Numbered from the stretch's first letter, positions 1-10,160 are shown. The stretch is DNA of 64,000 bases from Thermohalobaculum sp963822985 (GCA_963822985.1 CAWGJU010000014.1:62001-126000); one strand, 5' to 3'. Made by a program: numbers and translations. The notes: a model not told the origin generated them from the letters alone.

Positions 1-1
1 C

Positions 2-466
2 TACCTCCACGATGGCGAGCACGCGCTCAGCATTGCCGAGTTCGACAAGGCGCTCCGGATCAACCCCAATGATGCGAACCTGCTCGCCTGGTCTGCCGAG
101 GCGCTGACCTATGCGGGTCTCCTGGGCGACGCCGTCGAGAGATGCGACCGCGCGATGCGCATCAATCCGAACTGCCCGGACTGGTACCATTGGGTGAAGG
201 CCTTCGCGCTGTTCCATCAGGGCGGATACGACATGGCGCTGGCCGAACTTAGCCGAATGAGCACACCGGGCTACGCTGGAAAGCTGAAGTCCGCGGTTCT
301 GGCCCTGCTCGGCGATCTGGAAAAGGCATCCGAGGAAGCGGACGCCTTCATGCAGATCCTCCCGGGCTTTCGGATTGCGGAATGGGCTCTGACCCAGAGG
401 TACGCCGACCCGGCGGAGTTGGGCAGGTACATGGATGGACTCCGGAAGGCAGGATTTCCGGAATGA
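2..466 (+). CDS. TPR-repeat C-terminal part of a cyclase-like protein (5' truncated by window edge)
   Basis: The frame is open from the window edge and ends after about 154 residues. It reads as tetratricopeptide helices, with two copies of the repeat-ending signature RINPN preceded by alternating A/L/G positions. The tail ending LRKAGFPE is the usual C-terminus of alphaproteobacterial adenylate/guanylate-cyclase proteins whose catalytic domain is followed by TPRs. The catalytic domain, if present, lies outside the window, so the cyclase assignment is inference and only the TPR part is seen. An internal ATG at 155 is not a likely start because the TPR pattern continues upstream of it. Confidence 0.7.
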   Translation, partial: YLHDGEHALSIAEFDKALRINPNDANLLAWSAEALTYAGLLGDAVERCDRAMRINPNCPDWYHWVKAFALFHQGGYDMALAELSRMSTPGYAGKLKSAVLALLGDLEKASEEADAFMQILPGFRIAEWALTQRYADPAELGRYMDGLRKAGFPE

Positions 467-792
467 TTGGGTCGGCCATCAATGAGCATCTGATATAATG
501 GATATGACCGTGCACGATCTCCTGTCGCCACCCACTGCGAAGGTCGCTGTTTGGCGCGTGTTGCCTGTAGGTGGGCCGGTCCGCTACGTCGTCAGTGCCT
601 TCGGAACCCGTCACAGAAGTACGGGCAGGACGTGACCCTTGCCCACTCTTCAGCCATAGCGACCCGCTTCCGGGAAGCGACTAATTCCTGCTTGCGGCGC
701 GACGTGAACTGGGCATGTCGCATCCGGCTCAGGTCCTGTGGAGATCAACAACAGCCTGTACCGGTCCACAGTTTTGAGACAGCGATCTGGGG

Positions 793-1694
793 TTAAGCGG
801 CTGTCTGCATGATGGTGGTCTGCTCGCGTCTGACCTGCGCTGGTGTGCGGTATCCGTGGCGCTGGATGATCCAATTCTCGTTGTAAGTGCGCTGGAAGCC
901 GAGGAGGGCTTGGCGCAGGTCTTCGATGGTCTCGAACCACCGGACCCAGAGCAGGTTCTCCTTGAGCGTCCTGATGAAGCGCTCGGCGCAGCCGTTGCCT
1001 TCGGGTGCGCGGACGAAGGCGGGCGAGTTCGTCGCGCCGAGGAAGCGGAGCTCCTGTTGGAAGTCGCCGCTCATGTACTGGGAGCCATGGTCATGGCGGA
1101 TGCTCAGCCCCGCGGCGACGCCCTGGCCGATCGCGCCGAAGCTGTTCCGCACGGCCTGGCGGATCGGCTCGAGGGCCTCAAAGCGGGTGGCGCGGTGGCT
1201 GGCGTGGATCCCGACGCACTCGGCCGAGCAGTGATCGACCGCGACGAAGACGGCGGCTGACCCCTCGCCGGTCATGACCGTCGTCAGATCGGTGCCCCAC
1301 ATCTCGTCGACCACTCCGGTCGTGATCGTGCCGTCATGCGCCCGCGGGCCACGTGCGGCGCCAGGGCGCTGATGGGCCAGGAGCGCGTTCTCACGCATCA
1401 CCCGGAGGACGCGACGCGGGCTGGTCCGAGTGCCGGAGACACGCAGCCGGGCCCAGACCTTGCGATAGCCTTCGCCGTGAAAGGGGCTCGTCGCCAGCAG
1501 CGCCCGGATCTCGGACGCCAGCGCGTCGTCGGGCATGGGGCCTTGCGGGCCGGGCCGGGCCGGCGGCGGGGTGCCTTCGGCAGGTTAACGGCCCGACGGT
1601 GGCGCCAGATCGTGGCCCGGCTCAGGCCCCACGTCCGGCAAACCCGGCCCAGCCCGTAGGCGCGCTTCGCGGAGGGCGAGACCGTCCGGCTCAT
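793..1694 (-). pseudogene. IS3-family transposase orfB, DDE integrase domain, frameshifted
   Basis: This encodes the rve integrase domain that catalyses IS3 transposition. The DDE residues are visible as TDLTT, AVDHCS and NGCAERFIRTLKENL. The start ATG at 1694 overlaps the orfA stop (ATGA). The N-terminal part (HTH_21-like, about 50 residues) is in one frame. The rest, from MPDDALASEIR at 1536, is in another, with a one-base slip near 1545 inside a repeated GGGCC run. The frameshift is inside orfB and not at the orfA/orfB junction where IS3 elements programme one, so it is either decay or a base-call error. Confidence 0.85.
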
Positions 1695-2083
1695 CTCCTC
1701 GACCTCCGCCGCACAAAAGGGGCGCCGGGGACGCCGGCCTCCATCCGGTCGATCTTCGCCTCCAGAAGCTCGTTCGCCATGGTCAGGTCGCCGATCTTCT
1801 CTCTCATGGCGCGGAGCTGACGGTCCCTGTCGTCCTCGGGCCGGCTCTTCAGCGACGCCGCGCCCCCTGCCAGAAAGCCGTCCCGCCAGCTGCTCAGATC
1901 GGCGGCGGTCACGCCGAGTTCCCGCGACACCAGCTCGAGATCTTCACCGCGCAGCAGTCTCAGCACGGCTTCCTGCTTCCTCTGCGCCGACATGCGCCGC
2001 TTGCGCGGCGCGGCGGGCGCGTCTCCGCCAGCGTAATGGGCGCGCTCCGACGCGCCCGCCGTGGCTCTCCATTCGTTCGTCAT
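1691..2083 (-). CDS. IS3-family transposase orfA (helix-turn-helix protein)
   Basis: This 130-residue protein carries an HTH_Tnp_1-type domain (KQEAVLRLLRGEDLELVSRELG) followed by a leucine-zipper-like stretch (LRAMREKIGDLTMANELLEAKI). This is the normal build of IS3 OrfA, which binds the terminal repeats and joins OrfB through -1 frameshifting. The basic C-terminus overlaps the orfB start by four bases. It lies just inside the right end of the element. Confidence 0.85.
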   Translation of the reverse strand: MTNEWRATAGASERAHYAGGDAPAAPRKRRMSAQRKQEAVLRLLRGEDLELVSRELGVTAADLSSWRDGFLAGGAASLKSRPEDDRDRQLRAMREKIGDLTMANELLEAKIDRMEAGVPGAPFVRRRSRR

Positions 2084-2161
2084 GGCCCCTCCTAACCTGG
2101 GGCCGCTCTCACCAAATCGAATGTCTCAAGCAACCGTACACCGGGGGAAGCCGCAGCTCTC

Positions 2162-3038
2162 TCATCGGTTCCCGATGAAGCGCTCCAGCTTGCCCAGGGT
2201 CTGCAGCCCCAACTCCACCGCGCCGAAGCCCTTCGCCTCCTGGAACTCGGCCGCCGTGCTGAAGACCATGCCGAGCGTCACCTTCGTCGCCCCGTCCTGA
2301 TCCTCGAACGAGGCCCAGGCATCGGCATGTTTCGGCCCGTTCTCGCCCCAGAGGAGCGTATAGCCGATCCGGTCGCCTGGCCGGACCTCGCCATAGAGAT
2401 GGTGGTTCGGAAAGACCGTGCCATCCGGCGCGATCATGTCGAACACCCATTCCCCGCCCGTCCGCAGGTCGATCCTTTTCGTCCGGCAGGAGAACCCCTC
2501 CGGCCCCCACCATTGCGGCAGCGTCTCGGGATTCATCCACGCGCCCCAGACCAAGGCCCGCGGCGCCCGGATCACCCGCTGCAGTACCATGGTCCGCTCG
2601 GCCACGCCCGCCAGATTGTCCATGCCCGCGCCGAAGCCCTGCCGGTAGCCCGCCTCCATATCCTCGGCCAGCGAGGAGAGTTGCACCGTCACCGACCACG
2701 CGGCTGCCCTCGCCCAAGTCGGAGAAGTCCGCCGTCACCAGCGCCGCCGATTGCGTCGCGCCCTCCGACGAGATCACCTCGTAGTTCACGCTGCGCAGCG
2801 CGGGCTGCAACTCCAGCCAGCCGGCTTCGCAGCGGATGTCGGGCTGGCCCTCGACCTTGCACAGCGAGACCTCGCGCCCGCCCACGGTGGTATCGGCCTC
2901 CAGGAACTCCACGGTGACCGACGGCGTGGGCGCGGCCCAGACCGCCCGCGCGGCAGGTGCCGTCCAGGCCTGCCACAGCACCGATGCCGGCGCGGTCACC
3001 TTCCGCTCGAAGGTCAGCGTCGCGAAACGGCCGCTCAT
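2162..3038 (-). pseudogene. Tandem SRPBCC (AHSA1-like) protein, one frameshift
   Basis: Two START/Bet v 1-like domains are joined in one reading unit. Domain 1 starts MSGRFATLTFERKVTAP and runs to DFSDLGEGSRV. The frame then slips by one base near 2692-2700 and continues as TVQLSSLAEDMEAGY, then a second domain from RTMVLQRVIRAPRALVW with the family motif WWGPEGF. AHSA1-like proteins bind hydrophobic ligands or help fold partner proteins; the ligand here is unknown. The start overlaps the upstream SRPBCC gene by four bases. Alternatively these were two separate genes whose boundary has been blurred by the indel. Confidence 0.7.
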
Positions 3039-3511
3039 CTCATCAGGCCCTTCGCATAGGTCTCAAGCTGCGTCGCCACCGTGCCCCAGCCGTCGAAGAA
3101 GCCCATGTCCTCATGCGCCTTGCGGCTGTCGGCGTTGCGGTGGCGGGCGATCGCCGTGTAGGTCGTGCCGCCGTCGGGCGCGTCCGCCAGCAGCAGGATC
3201 GCGGTCATGAACGGCTCGGGCGCGGGTTTCCAGCCTTCGGTATAGGCATCGGTGAAGACGAGCTTCTCGCCCGGCACCACCTCCAGATAGACGCCCTTGT
3301 TGTCCATCACGTTGCCGTCCACGTCGAAGGTCGTGTTGAACCGCCCGCCGACCCGCAGGTCGATATCGACCGACGTCACCTTGTGCGGCGCGGGAATGAA
3401 GAAGTGCGGGATGTGCTTCGGCTCCGTCCAGCATTCCCAGATCAGCTGCCGCGGCGCCGCCAGCGTGCGGGTGAAGCTCAAGTCGGTGTTCGGATCCAGG
3501 TCCGGCATCAT
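3035..3511 (-). CDS. SRPBCC / AHSA1 domain protein
   Basis: This complete 158-residue single-domain START-like protein has the typical opening (FTRTLAAPRQLIWECWTEP), the central GGRFNTTFDVDGN strand pair, and the C-terminal helix ending GWGTVATQLETYAKGL. It lies between the ArsR gene upstream (4-base overlap) and the tandem SRPBCC gene downstream (4-base overlap). This ArsR-SRPBCC-SRPBCC arrangement is common and suggests that the regulator controls its neighbours. The ligand is not known. Confidence 0.9.
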   Translation of the reverse strand: MMPDLDPNTDLSFTRTLAAPRQLIWECWTEPKHIPHFFIPAPHKVTSVDIDLRVGGRFNTTFDVDGNVMDNKGVYLEVVPGEKLVFTDAYTEGWKPAPEPFMTAILLLADAPDGGTTYTAIARHRNADSRKAHEDMGFFDGWGTVATQLETYAKGLMR

Positions 3512-3849
3512 CGCGTTCTGTCCTTCATCAGCTTCATCACGTAGTCGTCCAGCCGGTCGAGCCGGGCTTCCCAGATGGCGCGCTGTTCATCGAGCCATGT
3601 CCGCGCCGGGGCCAGCGCCTCCGGCACGATGGCGCAGGTGCGCACCCGCCCGTCCTTCGACGTCGCGATCAGCCCCGCCTCCTCCAGCACCGAAAGGTGC
3701 CGCATCACCGTCGGCAGACGCAGTCCCGTGGGCCCGGCCAGCTCCGTCACCGGCGCCGGCCCCTCGGCGAGGCGCGTCAGGATCGACCGCCGGGTCGGGT
3801 CCGCCAGGGCATGGAAGAGGAGCGAGAGCTCAGGTTCATGCTTAGCCAT
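3508..3849 (-). CDS. ArsR-family winged-helix transcriptional regulator
   Basis: The product is a 113-residue protein starting MAKHEPELSLLFHALADP. The core HALADPTRRSILTRLAEG, recognition region LRLPTVMRHLSVLEEAGL and wing TSKDGRVRTC match ArsR/SmtB-type HTH_20 regulators of the subgroup that precedes SRPBCC genes. No metal-binding cysteine cluster is seen in the recognition helix, so a metal role is unlikely. The start at 3849 was chosen because homology begins there; the frame stays open far upstream only as a high-GC shadow. It is first in a three-gene operon with translational overlaps. Confidence 0.9.
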   Translation of the reverse strand: MAKHEPELSLLFHALADPTRRSILTRLAEGPAPVTELAGPTGLRLPTVMRHLSVLEEAGLIATSKDGRVRTCAIVPEALAPARTWLDEQRAIWEARLDRLDDYVMKLMKDRTR

Positions 3850-4221
3850 GCGTCTAACTATCCGTTCGCCCTGCCCCGAGGCAAGGGAAAACTTCGCCGT
3901 TCGGCTAAGTGTCTTCATCTGATCGTCACCGGCCATGCCGCCGATCAACATCCGAGGCGACGTGACCTTGAGCGGTGCGCGGCCCCGCTGGACCAGCGCG
4001 CTGTCGTCATAGGTCGTGTAGCGCCCGACCTCCTCGGCGCGTGCTGAGCCGATCGCGGGTGCGCCCGCGCAATCGCGTTCACGAGCGCGCTGTCGAGCGC
4101 GGTCGCGGGAATGACAGGGAACCCGGCAAGCGACGCCGTCGAGCGGCGGGCGCCGTCCCTTTCCTCTGCGGGCCGGCCGTGCGAGGACCTGCAGCGTTCG
4201 CGCGGACCTGGAGAGAATATC

Positions 4222-5625
4222 ATGCCGGCATTCGTCATCGGGTCCGAGCTTTTCGGCGAGATGTTCGGCCGCGAGGCGATGCGCGCGCTCTTCACGGATC
4301 GGGCGATGGTGCAGCGCTATCTTGACGTCGAGGTGGCCCTCGCGCGCGCCCAGGCGGGCCTCGGCATCATCCCACAGGCGGCCGCCGAGGCCATCGCGGC
4401 ATCGGCCGACATCGACCGGATCGACTGGGAGCGGCTGTGCGCCAGGACCGCGATCGTCGGCTATCCGATCCTGCCGCTGGTCGAGCAGCTCTCGGATTGG
4501 GCGCCGGACGGCCTCGGCCAGTGGTGCCACTGGGGCGCGACGACCCAGGACATCATGGACACCGCCGACGTGCTGCAGATGCGCGCGGCGCTCGACCTCG
4601 TTGCTGACGATCTCGATGCCGTCGCCGAGGCGCTGGCGGCACTCGCCCGCGAGCACGCCGACCTGCCGATGGCGGGGCGCACCCACCTGCAGCACGCGCT
4701 GCCGATCACCTTCGGCTACAAGGCAGCGACCTGGCTCTCGGCGATCGACCGCCATCGCGCGCGGGTGACGGCGCTGCGCCCGCGCGTCCAGGTCGTCTCC
4801 TTCTCCGGCGCCGCCGGCACGCTCGCCTCGCTCGGGGCGGCCGACGGTCTGGCGACCCAGGCCGCGCTGGCGCGCGAGCTGGGGCTGGGCCAGCCCGACA
4901 TCACCTGGCACACCATCCGCGACGGCTTCGCCGAGGTGACGGGGCTCCTCGCGCTGGTGGCGGCCTCGATCGGCAAGATCGGCTACGATGTCATGCTGAT
5001 GATGCAGACCGAGACGGGCGAGGTGGTCGAGCCCTTCTTCCCCGGGCGCGGCGCTTCGTCGACGATGCCGCAGAAGCGGAACCCGATCTCGTCGGAGATG
5101 ATGCTCGCCGCGGCCAAGATCGTGCGCGAGCAGCACGGCCTCATGCTCGACGCGATGGTGCAGGATCACGAGCGCGCGACCGGGCAGTGGCATGTCGAGT
5201 GGCAGGCGATCCCGACGGCCTTCATCGTCGCCAGCGCCGGGCTCAGGGCCGCGCGCGAGGCGCTCGAGGGGCTGGAGGTCCGGCCGGAGGCGATGCGCCG
5301 CGTGCTTGGGCTGAGCGGCGGGCTGATCGTCGCCGAGTCGGTGATGATGGGGCTCGCCCCCGTGCTCGGCCGGCAGGTTGCGCACGAGATCGTCTATGAC
5401 TGCTGCCGCGCCGCGCTGGCGCGGGGCACCAACCTGTTGGAAGCGCTGGAAGCGGATCCTCGGGTTGCCGGGAATCTCGATCGAAAGGCGCTCGAGCGCC
5501 TGGTCGACCCGGCGAAATATCTGGGTGCCGCGCCGGAGATGACGCGCCGGCTGCTGCAGAAGCGCGAAGCTCCTGTGACCCGGCTCGCCGAGGCCGCGTA
5601 CGCTCCCGGAGCCGAGAGGGAATAG
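4222..5625 (+). CDS. Fumarase/adenylosuccinate-lyase superfamily enzyme (PurB/PcaB-like)
   Basis: The product has 467 residues. It contains the superfamily signature SSTMPQKRNPISSEM, the conserved GRTHLQHALPITFGYK segment and the HWGATTQDIMDT loop, so it is a class II beta-elimination lyase. The best fits are 3-carboxy-cis,cis-muconate cycloisomerase-like or adenylosuccinate-lyase-like proteins. No purine or protocatechuate gene is adjacent, so the substrate cannot be named. The ATG at 4222 follows a GGAGAGAA ribosome site; an upstream in-frame ATG at 4111 lacks homology. It is transcribed divergently from the ArsR operon. Confidence 0.8.
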   Translation: MPAFVIGSELFGEMFGREAMRALFTDRAMVQRYLDVEVALARAQAGLGIIPQAAAEAIAASADIDRIDWERLCARTAIVGYPILPLVEQLSDWAPDGLGQWCHWGATTQDIMDTADVLQMRAALDLVADDLDAVAEALAALAREHADLPMAGRTHLQHALPITFGYKAATWLSAIDRHRARVTALRPRVQVVSFSGAAGTLASLGAADGLATQAALARELGLGQPDITWHTIRDGFAEVTGLLALVAASIGKIGYDVMLMMQTETGEVVEPFFPGRGASSTMPQKRNPISSEMMLAAAKIVREQHGLMLDAMVQDHERATGQWHVEWQAIPTAFIVASAGLRAAREALEGLEVRPEAMRRVLGLSGGLIVAESVMMGLAPVLGRQVAHEIVYDCCRAALARGTNLLEALEADPRVAGNLDRKALERLVDPAKYLGAAPEMTRRLLQKREAPVTRLAEAAYAPGAERE

Positions 5626-5846
5626 AGACCTCGATGGCCCCGGACTACACGGCGGTCGTGCGCTGCCTTCCCTGCGGAATGTCCATCCATGGCGCATGCG
5701 CGGCGTCCGTCGCCAGGGATGGACGCCCGCTGTCCCTCTGCACCTGCCGTACACCAGCGGCGATGCGGGATCCGGAACTGGCGGCTGGGATCGGCGCGGG
5801 CGCACAGCGCCCCAGGGGGAGACAAGCCTCGCCACTCCAGCCACCC

Positions 5847-7050
5847 TCAAGGCTGTGGGCGGGAACGTCGAGCAGACAACACGATCGCGACCAGCAACGG
5901 TGGCACCGCGAGCGTGAGGAAGGCAGCCGCCGGTCCGGTGGCCGCGACGAGCGCTCCCGCCAAGGCCGGGCCGATGGCGCTGCCGGCGGCGGCGGCGATG
6001 AGCGCGGCCGTGAACCCGAGCGAGCCGCGCCCCGGGAACAGTCGCAGGCTCCAGAAGGAGAGGACCGCGCTGATCGTCATGACCGCTGCGCCGTGCAGCC
6101 CGGCCGAGGCGAGGATGCCCGGCCAGGAGCCAGGCGCCAGTGCGACGAGTGCCAGCGAGGCGGCGAAGGCGGCGAAGATCGCCGAGAGTAGGGGCGCGAG
6201 GCCGAGGCGGGCTTCAATCCGTCCGGTCGCGAGCCCGACGATGCCGCAGACGCCATAGGCCAGAAAAATCGCGGCCGCAGCGGCTTTGTCCGGCAGCCCG
6301 GGCAAGCCGCCCGCGGCGGCGACTCGGTCGGCGGCGAAGGACAGATAGACCGCGTTCGTCGCCCCGAAGAGAAGCGCCGCGCCGTAGAGCGGCAGCGTCT
6401 CGCGGCGCAAGAAAGTCGGCGTGGCGGCGTTCTCACTCTTCCCGCCGCGGCCGCCCGGCACGCCGGCGGCGGCTGCGAGCGCGGCGACGAGGCCGGCGAG
6501 GGCGAAGATGCCCCAGACTGCGCGCCAGTCGAGGACGCCCGCGCTCACGCTGAGGGCGAGGGCGCCCGCACCGGCCACGCCGGTGGTCGTGCCCGTCGAG
6601 ACGACGGACAGCGCGCCGGGGCGCGCGCTGGCAGGCACGACGCGCTCGGCGGCGTCGATTGAAGGGAGCCCAGCAGAAGCCGGCGCTCGCCCCCGCCAGC
6701 GCGATCCCCACCGCGAGAGCGGCGCCACTCGAGGCCGCCGCCACGACCATGAATCCCGCCGTGGCCGACAGGGCGCCCGCGACGACAGGCGCGCGCTGGC
6801 CGACGCGGGCGCCGAGCCATGCTGCGACCGGCAGCGCCAGGAGGAAGGCGAGGAAACCGCCGCTGGCAACGAGGCCTGCGAGCGTCGTGGACAGCGCGAA
6901 GTCCTCGCGGAAGTCGGGCAGGAACAACCCAAACCCCATCCGCGCCGGGCCGAAGGCGACCGCTGTGGCGACGAAGCCCGCCGACGCGAGCCGGACCGTC
7001 GGCGCCGCAATCGCGCCGCCTCTCTGATCATCCTGCAAATGATCCTTCAC
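5847..7050 (-). pseudogene. MFS transporter (YbfB/YjiJ-like), one frameshift
   Basis: This is a 12-helix major facilitator of about 400 residues. The first half (ASAGFVATAVAFGPARMG, then WLGARVGQRAP) is in one frame up to CWAPFN. The second half continues in another frame from DAAERVVPASARPG to the C-terminus SARRSRPQP. The slip is a single extra base near 6656, placed exactly by the expected continuation PFN-DAAERVVP. The start is uncertain: a GTG at 7050 is possible, and no ATG is in the N-terminal frame close to helix 1. The substrate is unknown. It converges with the lyase gene. Confidence 0.75.
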
Positions 7051-7232
7051 TTGCGGTGCCGGCTTCAATTTGAATGGGATCGCGAGAAGCCGGCGCCGAT
7101 GCGGATGATCATGCCGGAACGGCCGATGGGCGGAGGACAGTCGCGGGCGCTTTGTTCCTATCCGCAGGACATTCGCGACCGACTGCCGCTGTCGCGCTGT
7201 CGCAGCTTCTGACCCCAGAAACGATCGATCGC

Positions 7233-7553
7233 CTACGCCTCGACGTGGACGATCTCGTAGAGCGCCGGCTCGATGTCTTCGGCCGCCTTGCCGACCTCCG
7301 GCCATCTGCTGCGGAACTCCGGTGCGCGATGCGCCGCCGCAAGCTGCTCGCGGCTTTCCCATTGCACGTAGTTGACGACGCGTCTGCCATCGAGGCTTCG
7401 GTGCAGGCTGATCGAGATGAAGCCCGGCTGCGTCGCCATGAAGCGCGCCCGCTCCGTCATCAGCCGCAGGAGCTCGTCCTGGTGCTGCCCGTCGCCGACC
7501 TCGGCGGTGGTGATTTGGGTGACGCCATCGCCCCCTCTACGGATCTCCGGCAT
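7233..7553 (-). CDS. Antibiotic biosynthesis monooxygenase (ABM) domain protein
   Basis: The product is a 106-residue ferredoxin-fold protein. The segments ELLRLMTERARFMATQPGF, SISLHRSLDGRRVVNYVQWE and AAHRAPEF match the ABM family of small dimeric, cofactor-free monooxygenases and stress-related homologues. The substrate is not predictable. It is divergent from the AidB-like gene, and the roughly 250-base spacer holds both promoters. Confidence 0.85.
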   Translation of the reverse strand: MPEIRRGGDGVTQITTAEVGDGQHQDELLRLMTERARFMATQPGFISISLHRSLDGRRVVNYVQWESREQLAAAHRAPEFRSRWPEVGKAAEDIEPALYEIVHVEA

Positions 7554-7811
7554 GGGAACCTCCTCTCATCTGACCGACAGAGCCCAAACGAGGGCGGCGG
7601 CAATAGGGTTCATGCGAGACAACGGGTCGACGCAGCTGGAAATGTGGATCTGAATTCGTATTCGCCGCCGGCGCGGGGGCAGGAAAGCACGGCAGGCTCC
7701 CGCTCTGCGATCGGCCATTGGCGTCGGTGGTGGCTTCGTCCACCATGGTCGGACAAGCCGGCCTGAGGTGCCCATGAACCGAATCCTTTCCGCCGATACG
7801 CCCGAAAGCGG

Positions 7812-9493
7812 GTGCTCCATCGCTACAGCACGCACGAGGTCCGCAACCAGGCCGAGCCAGCCCGCCGGGTTCAACGCCTTCACGGGAGATGTCGTCCTTC
7901 GCGACGCCATCGATCGCGAGGCGCCCTGGGCAGCGGACCGCTGCGCTGCGCTCGGCGCGATTGCCGGCGACGAGGAGGTGCAGGAGCTGGCGCGCCTGGC
8001 GAACCGGCACCACCCCGAGCTCAAGACGCATGACCGCTTCGGCAATCGGATCGACTGGGTCGATTTCCATCCGAGCTGGCACGAGCTGATGTCGCTGGCG
8101 TGGAGGCACGAGGTACCGAACCTCGCCTGGCGCACGAACCAGAAGAACGGCCACTTCGCGCGTGCCGTGCTGTCCTATGTCTGGAACCAGGTCGAGCACG
8201 GGACGGCCTGCCCGACGGGCATGGCCTATGCCGCCTATGCCGGCTTCGCGGCCGAGCCGGCGCTCGCGATCTGGGCCGAAAAGGTCAAAGGGCACGGAAT
8301 ACGAGTTCAGCCGCAAGGAAGTCGCCGAGAAACCCTCGGTCGTGATCGGCTATGCGATGACCGAGAAGCAGGGCGGCTCGGATCTGCGCGAGACGCAGAC
8401 CACGGCGCGCTTCTCGCACTCGGCCGACTACCACGGCAAGACGGCGCATTGGTATGAGCTGACCGGGCACAAATGGTTCTGCTCGGTGCCGCAGTCTGAC
8501 GGCTTCTTCACGCTCGCCAAGGTCGATGGCGAGGTGACGTGCTTCTTCCTGCCGCGTACGCTGCCCGACGGCAGCTTCAACCGCTTCTTCGTGCAGCGGC
8601 TCAAGGACAAGGCCGGCAACAGGTCCAATGCCTCGAGCGAGGTGGAGTATGCCGGAACGCTGGCGATCCGCGTCGGCGAGGAGGGAAGAGGCCTTCGTGA
8701 GATCCTGTCGCATGCGCATCTGACCCGGCTCGACTTCGCCATCGGCTCCGCCGGGCTGATGCGCCAGTCGCTGACCCTCGCTCTGAGGCACACGACCACC
8801 CGCCACGCCTTCGGCACCACGATCGCCGACCGGCCGATGATGACCAATGTTCTGGCGGACATGGCGGTGGAGGTCGAAGCGGCGACGCTGCTCGCCCTGC
8901 GCGTCGCGCGCGCCACGGACGATCTCGACAGCGTCGAGCATGAACGCCTGCTCGCTCGCGTTGCGACGCCGGCAGCGAAGTTCTTCAACTGCTCGCGGGC
9001 GCCGTCCATCGCGTTTGAGGCGCTGCAATGCCATGGCGGCAACGGCTTCATCGAGGAGAACCCGATGGCGCGTCTCTATCGCGAGGCCCCGCTCAACAGC
9101 GTCTGGGAAGGTACGGCGAACATGATGTGCATGGACGTCCGCCGCGCCATGCTGAAGGACTCGCGCACGGTCGACGCGCTCTTCGACGAAGTCAGGCCCA
9201 TGGCGGGTCAGGATGCGCGCTTCGACGCGATGGTTCGGCACGCCGAGGCTCTGGTGCGCGAAGCGCTGGAGGATGAATTCCTCGCGCGCCCGATGACCGA
9301 GGCAGTGGCTCGGGTCCTCCAGGGCGCCGAACTGCTGGGATACAGCACCGAGGAGGTCGTAGACGTCTTCCTCGGCACGCGCAGCCCTGTCGGATCAGGC
9401 GCCTGGGGGTCGCACTACGGAACGCTGGCCATGACAGTCACGCAGCCGGTGGCGAGAAAGATCATGCAGCGCGCAATGGTCGCCGAACAATGA
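7812..9493 (+). pseudogene. AidB-like acyl-CoA dehydrogenase, two frameshifts
   Basis: The reconstructed protein is about 560 residues and follows the AidB layout: a family-typical opening THEVRNQAEP, then GFNAFTGD, a flavin-binding domain with YAMTEKQGGSDLRETQT, and a C-terminal helical domain with QCHGGNGFIEENPMARLYREAPLNSVWEG written across it in pieces. AidB proteins are FAD enzymes linked to alkylation-damage protection. Frames change near 7855 and again near 8290 (KVKG-TEYEF). The start is a GTG at 7812. Both slips restore the expected sequence immediately, which favours base-call errors or very recent damage. Confidence 0.8.
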
Positions 9494-9631
9494 CCACCGA
9501 GCCGTCGCAGCCGCCGCCGAGGTGCTGGACGCCTGCGCAGATCATCCCGGTGATACGTCAATCGCCCGCCGGGACCTTCTCCCGCCGGTGCGCCGCCCCT
9601 AACTTGAGCGGCGGCGAACAAGGAGGCTCGG

Positions 9632-9901
9632 ATGGCTGGCGGCTGGACGCGCGACGGCGCAGTGCACGAGCAGATCGAGGCTTCGATCGAAGACGAGTTG
9701 AAGCGCATGCAGGCGCGCCGCGCACCTGAGGGCGAGAGCCTGACGCATTGCGCCGCATGCGAGGAGCCGATCCCGGAAGGGCGCCGCCGTGCGATCCCCG
9801 GGGTGAAGCTCTGCATCGAATGCCAGTCGGCGCGGGACGGGCGCCCCGTCGCTCGGGGCGGGATCAATCGTCGCGGCTCAAAGGACAGCCAGCTGCGATA
9901 G
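9632..9901 (+). CDS. DksA/TraR-type C4 zinc finger protein (YbiI-like)
   Basis: The product is an 89-residue protein. It carries the four-cysteine zinc finger CAACEEPIPEGRR and LCIECQ, preceded by a short helical arm and a GW motif near the N-terminus. Short DksA relatives of this type are found in phages, plasmids and chromosomes. It lacks the long coiled coil needed for full DksA action on RNA polymerase, so its role is unknown. A clear AAGGAGG ribosome site precedes the ATG at 9632. Confidence 0.9.
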   Translation: MAGGWTRDGAVHEQIEASIEDELKRMQARRAPEGESLTHCAACEEPIPEGRRRAIPGVKLCIECQSARDGRPVARGGINRRGSKDSQLR

Positions 9902-9936
9902 CGGCGCGGCCCGGGCACGGTCCCCGCACTGCCCGA

Positions 9937-9970
9937 CTTTCTGTCTTTCTTTCGAACGAAGGACAGAAAG
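9937..9970. repeat. 34-bp near-perfect inverted repeat centred on TTCGAA
   Basis: The left arm CTTTCTGTCTTTCTTTCG pairs with the right arm CGAACGAAGGACAGAAAG, with one mismatch and one G-T pair over 17 positions. It lies 36 bases after the zinc finger gene. There is no run of T after either arm, so it is not a typical intrinsic terminator. It could be a regulatory dyad or a weak terminator. Confidence 0.6.
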
Positions 9971-10160
9971 ACATGGCAAGGCGCGGCCTGAACGTGGCCG
10001 AGTTCATCATCTTCGAGCGCCGCGTCGGCGTTGGCGGTCCTTTGGCAACCATCGCTGCCTGCCCGAAAATAACGCGCCTCTGACGTCTGGCGCCGGCTGC
10101 CAATGGGACGAGGCAGAGGCCGTCGGTCTTTCTCTCACGCGATCGGTGAAGCGGCGGGCG

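Larger units (their letters stand above)
757..2140 (-). mobile_element. IS3-family insertion sequence (orfA + frameshifted orfB)
   Basis: The element is about 1.38 kb and carries two overlapping ORFs on the minus strand, in the order orfA then orfB, as expected for IS3. Candidate imperfect terminal inverted repeats share the core TTGAGACA followed by CGAT and TGG. The left copy is at 774-781 and the right copy, as its complement, at 2122-2129, with TGTAC near both outer ends. The exact ends are uncertain because the outer bases align poorly, and no target duplication was confirmed. Confidence 0.75.

Noticed and set aside
1530..1560. Programmed frameshift in the IS3 element
   Set aside because: IS3 frameshifting occurs at the orfA-orfB junction; this slip is inside orfB and not at an A-rich slippery site.
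3850..5850. Long minus-strand frame ahead of the ArsR protein
   Set aside because: Antisense to the lyase gene; only the last 113 codons match a real family. The rest is compositional shadow.
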